A DNA stretch of 13,833 nucleotides from positions 1 to 13,833 of the forward strand of contig JBPBQE010000299.1 of the NCBI GenBank assembly GCA_050954595.1, given 5' to 3'. The notes beneath the pieces were generated by a model that was not told the DNA's origin, searched no databases, and saw only the letters and a program-made list of their open reading frames with translations. Both the position numbers and the translations under genes were made by a program. The first letter of the stretch is position 1; each line of letters starts with the position of its first letter. Below, piece after piece: positions 12,742 to 13,833 of this stretch. The stretch comes from JAVVHH01 sp050954595. GTDB taxonomy: Bacteria; Pseudomonadota; Alphaproteobacteria; Acetobacterales; Acetobacteraceae.

Positions 12742-13833
12742 TCAGGCTTTCTGGACGTTGTAGAACAGCGGGAAGCCTTCGATCAGGCCGGTGACGTTGC
12801 TCCGGAACGCGGTTGGCGGGGTATAGGCGCCGGTCGGCAGGTAGGGGATATCCTGGAACGCCTGCAACTGGATCTGCTCGGTCAGGCGCTTCTGGTCTGC
12901 CAGGGTGTTGGCGGCGAGGAACTCGTTGCGGAGCGCCTCGATCTTCGGCAGGTCGGGCCAGCCGGACGTGCCGCTTTTGCCGGGACCGCGGACATAGGAT
13001 TGGGTGGCCGGATTGAGCGCGATGATGCCGGGGATGAAATTGCACCAGGCGCTCCAGCCGCCCTTGTCCAGCCCGTCGCGGTTGGTCATCACCCGGGTCG
13101 CGACCGAGCCCCAGTCGGACGCCTGGTAGTCCAGGTCGATGCCGGTGCGGCGGAACATGTCGCCGGCGATCTCGCTCATCGCGTTCAGCGCGACCAGGTC
13201 GGTCGGCACCGCCATCACGACTTTCTCGCCCTTATAGCCGGCAGCCTGGAGGTTGCGCTTAACTTTATCGTAGTCTGGCGCGCCCGCCATCGCGTCCAGC
13301 CCGGCTTCGGTGGCCAGCGGCGTGCCGGGCAGGAAGAAGCCGCAGCGGTCGTTCCACAACGAGCGGTCGTCGCCCATGATCGCCGTCATGTAGTCGCTCT
13401 GGTTGATTGCTGGCAGGAACGCGCGCCGGATTGCCGGGTTATCGAACGGCGGCTGCAGGTGGTTCAGCCGGATCATGCCCATTAGCCCGGCCTTGTCCTT
13501 GACCTCGACCTTGATGTTGGCGGAGCGCTTGAGCAGCGGCACCAGATCGGTCGAGCATTGCTCCCACCAATCCACCTCGCCCCGCTGCAGCGCGGCGCCG
13601 GCGGTGGCGGCGTCCGGAATGGTGTGCCACTCGACCCGGTCAACCCGGGCGACCTTGCCGCCGGCCAGGAAGCTGACGGGCTCATCGCGGGGCTTATATC
13701 CGGCGAAGCGCTCGTAGACGGCGCGGGACCCAACCAGGCGTTCGTTCGCCACCCAGCGGAACGGGCCGCTGCCGACGATGTCGGTCACTTGAAACGATGT
13801 CGGGTTCTTGGCGGACCGCTCCGGCATCACCGG
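12742..13833 (-). CDS. Family 5 extracellular solute-binding protein, N-terminal part beyond the window
   Basis: The frame is open to the window edge and ends with TGA at 12742-12744. About 363 C-terminal residues are present; by comparison with the family some 150-170 N-terminal residues, including the signal peptide, lie outside. SBP_bac_5 features include GSGPFRWV, a linker with VDRVEWHTIPD, ALQRGEVDWWEQ, LNHLQPPFDNPAIRRAFLPA, LLPG-like FFLPGTPLA, KRNLQAAGYKG, and the C-terminal QLQAFQDIPYLPTGAYTPPT. It would bind a solute in the periplasm for an ABC importer, presumably encoded upstream. Only 4 bp separate it from the dimethylformamidase-like gene, so the two are one operon and may share a substrate. 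It is clearly different in sequence from the binding protein at 3090-4589. Confidence 0.9.
   Translation of the reverse strand, partial: PVMPERSAKNPTSFQVTDIVGSGPFRWVANERLVGSRAVYERFAGYKPRDEPVSFLAGGKVARVDRVEWHTIPDAATAGAALQRGEVDWWEQCSTDLVPLLKRSANIKVEVKDKAGLMGMIRLNHLQPPFDNPAIRRAFLPAINQSDYMTAIMGDDRSLWNDRCGFFLPGTPLATEAGLDAMAGAPDYDKVKRNLQAAGYKGEKVVMAVPTDLVALNAMSEIAGDMFRRTGIDLDYQASDWGSVATRVMTNRDGLDKGGWSAWCNFIPGIIALNPATQSYVRGPGKSGTSGWPDLPKIEALRNEFLAANTLADQKRLTEQIQLQAFQDIPYLPTGAYTPPTAFRSNVTGLIEGFPLFYNVQKA

Noticed and set aside
11517..12794. 425-codon plus-strand open frame opposite the dimethylformamidase-like gene
   Set aside because: Its composition (Ala, Arg, Val, Gln repeats) is that of an antisense shadow, and it runs past the boundary of two real minus-strand genes.

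Overview
The window is GC-rich (clearly above 60% by eye) and densely coding, with overlapping start and stop codons and Tat-like signal peptides. Its protein types suggest an alphaproteobacterium, perhaps Acetobacteraceae/Rhodospirillales. That placement is an inference, because no rRNA, tRNA or marker gene is present. All genes look like accessory catabolism and uptake.

The layout is four transcription units. (A) On the minus strand, reading from 5913 down past position 1, lies a tight five-gene operon. It holds an NtaA/SnaA-type flavin monooxygenase, a family 5 periplasmic binding protein, two Dpp/Opp-type permeases, and a fused two-domain ATPase cut by the window edge. (B) Divergent from it, on the plus strand, lie an ActP-like sodium:solute symporter with a YjcH/DUF485-like N-terminus fused on (6242-8101) and a YibF-like glutathione S-transferase overlapping it by 1 nt (8101-8736). 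The 328 bp between A and B holds a perfect 8+8 bp palindrome and imperfect direct repeats. (C) After 581 bp without a supported gene come a family 3 binding protein with no permease (9318-10160) and a class IV aminotransferase-fold protein overlapping it (10160-11062). (D) Convergent, only 10 bp away, is a minus-strand pair: the C-terminal part of a second family 5 binding protein (12742 to beyond 13833), followed by a dimethylformamidase large-subunit-like hydrolase (11073-12737).

The units look like small import-and-degrade cassettes. A captures and imports a solute through an ABC transporter and oxidises it with a two-component-type monooxygenase. D captures a solute and may hydrolyse an amide or formamide. 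B imports a small monocarboxylate and adds a glutathione-dependent enzyme. C pairs capture with a PLP-fold enzyme. No regulator, flavin reductase or dimethylformamidase small subunit is visible. The points most worth a second look are three. The aminotransferase-fold protein appears to lack both the PLP-anchoring lysine and the pyridine-nitrogen glutamate. The dimethylformamidase-like protein is short and has no small subunit beside it. The symporter carries a natural YjcH-ActP fusion.
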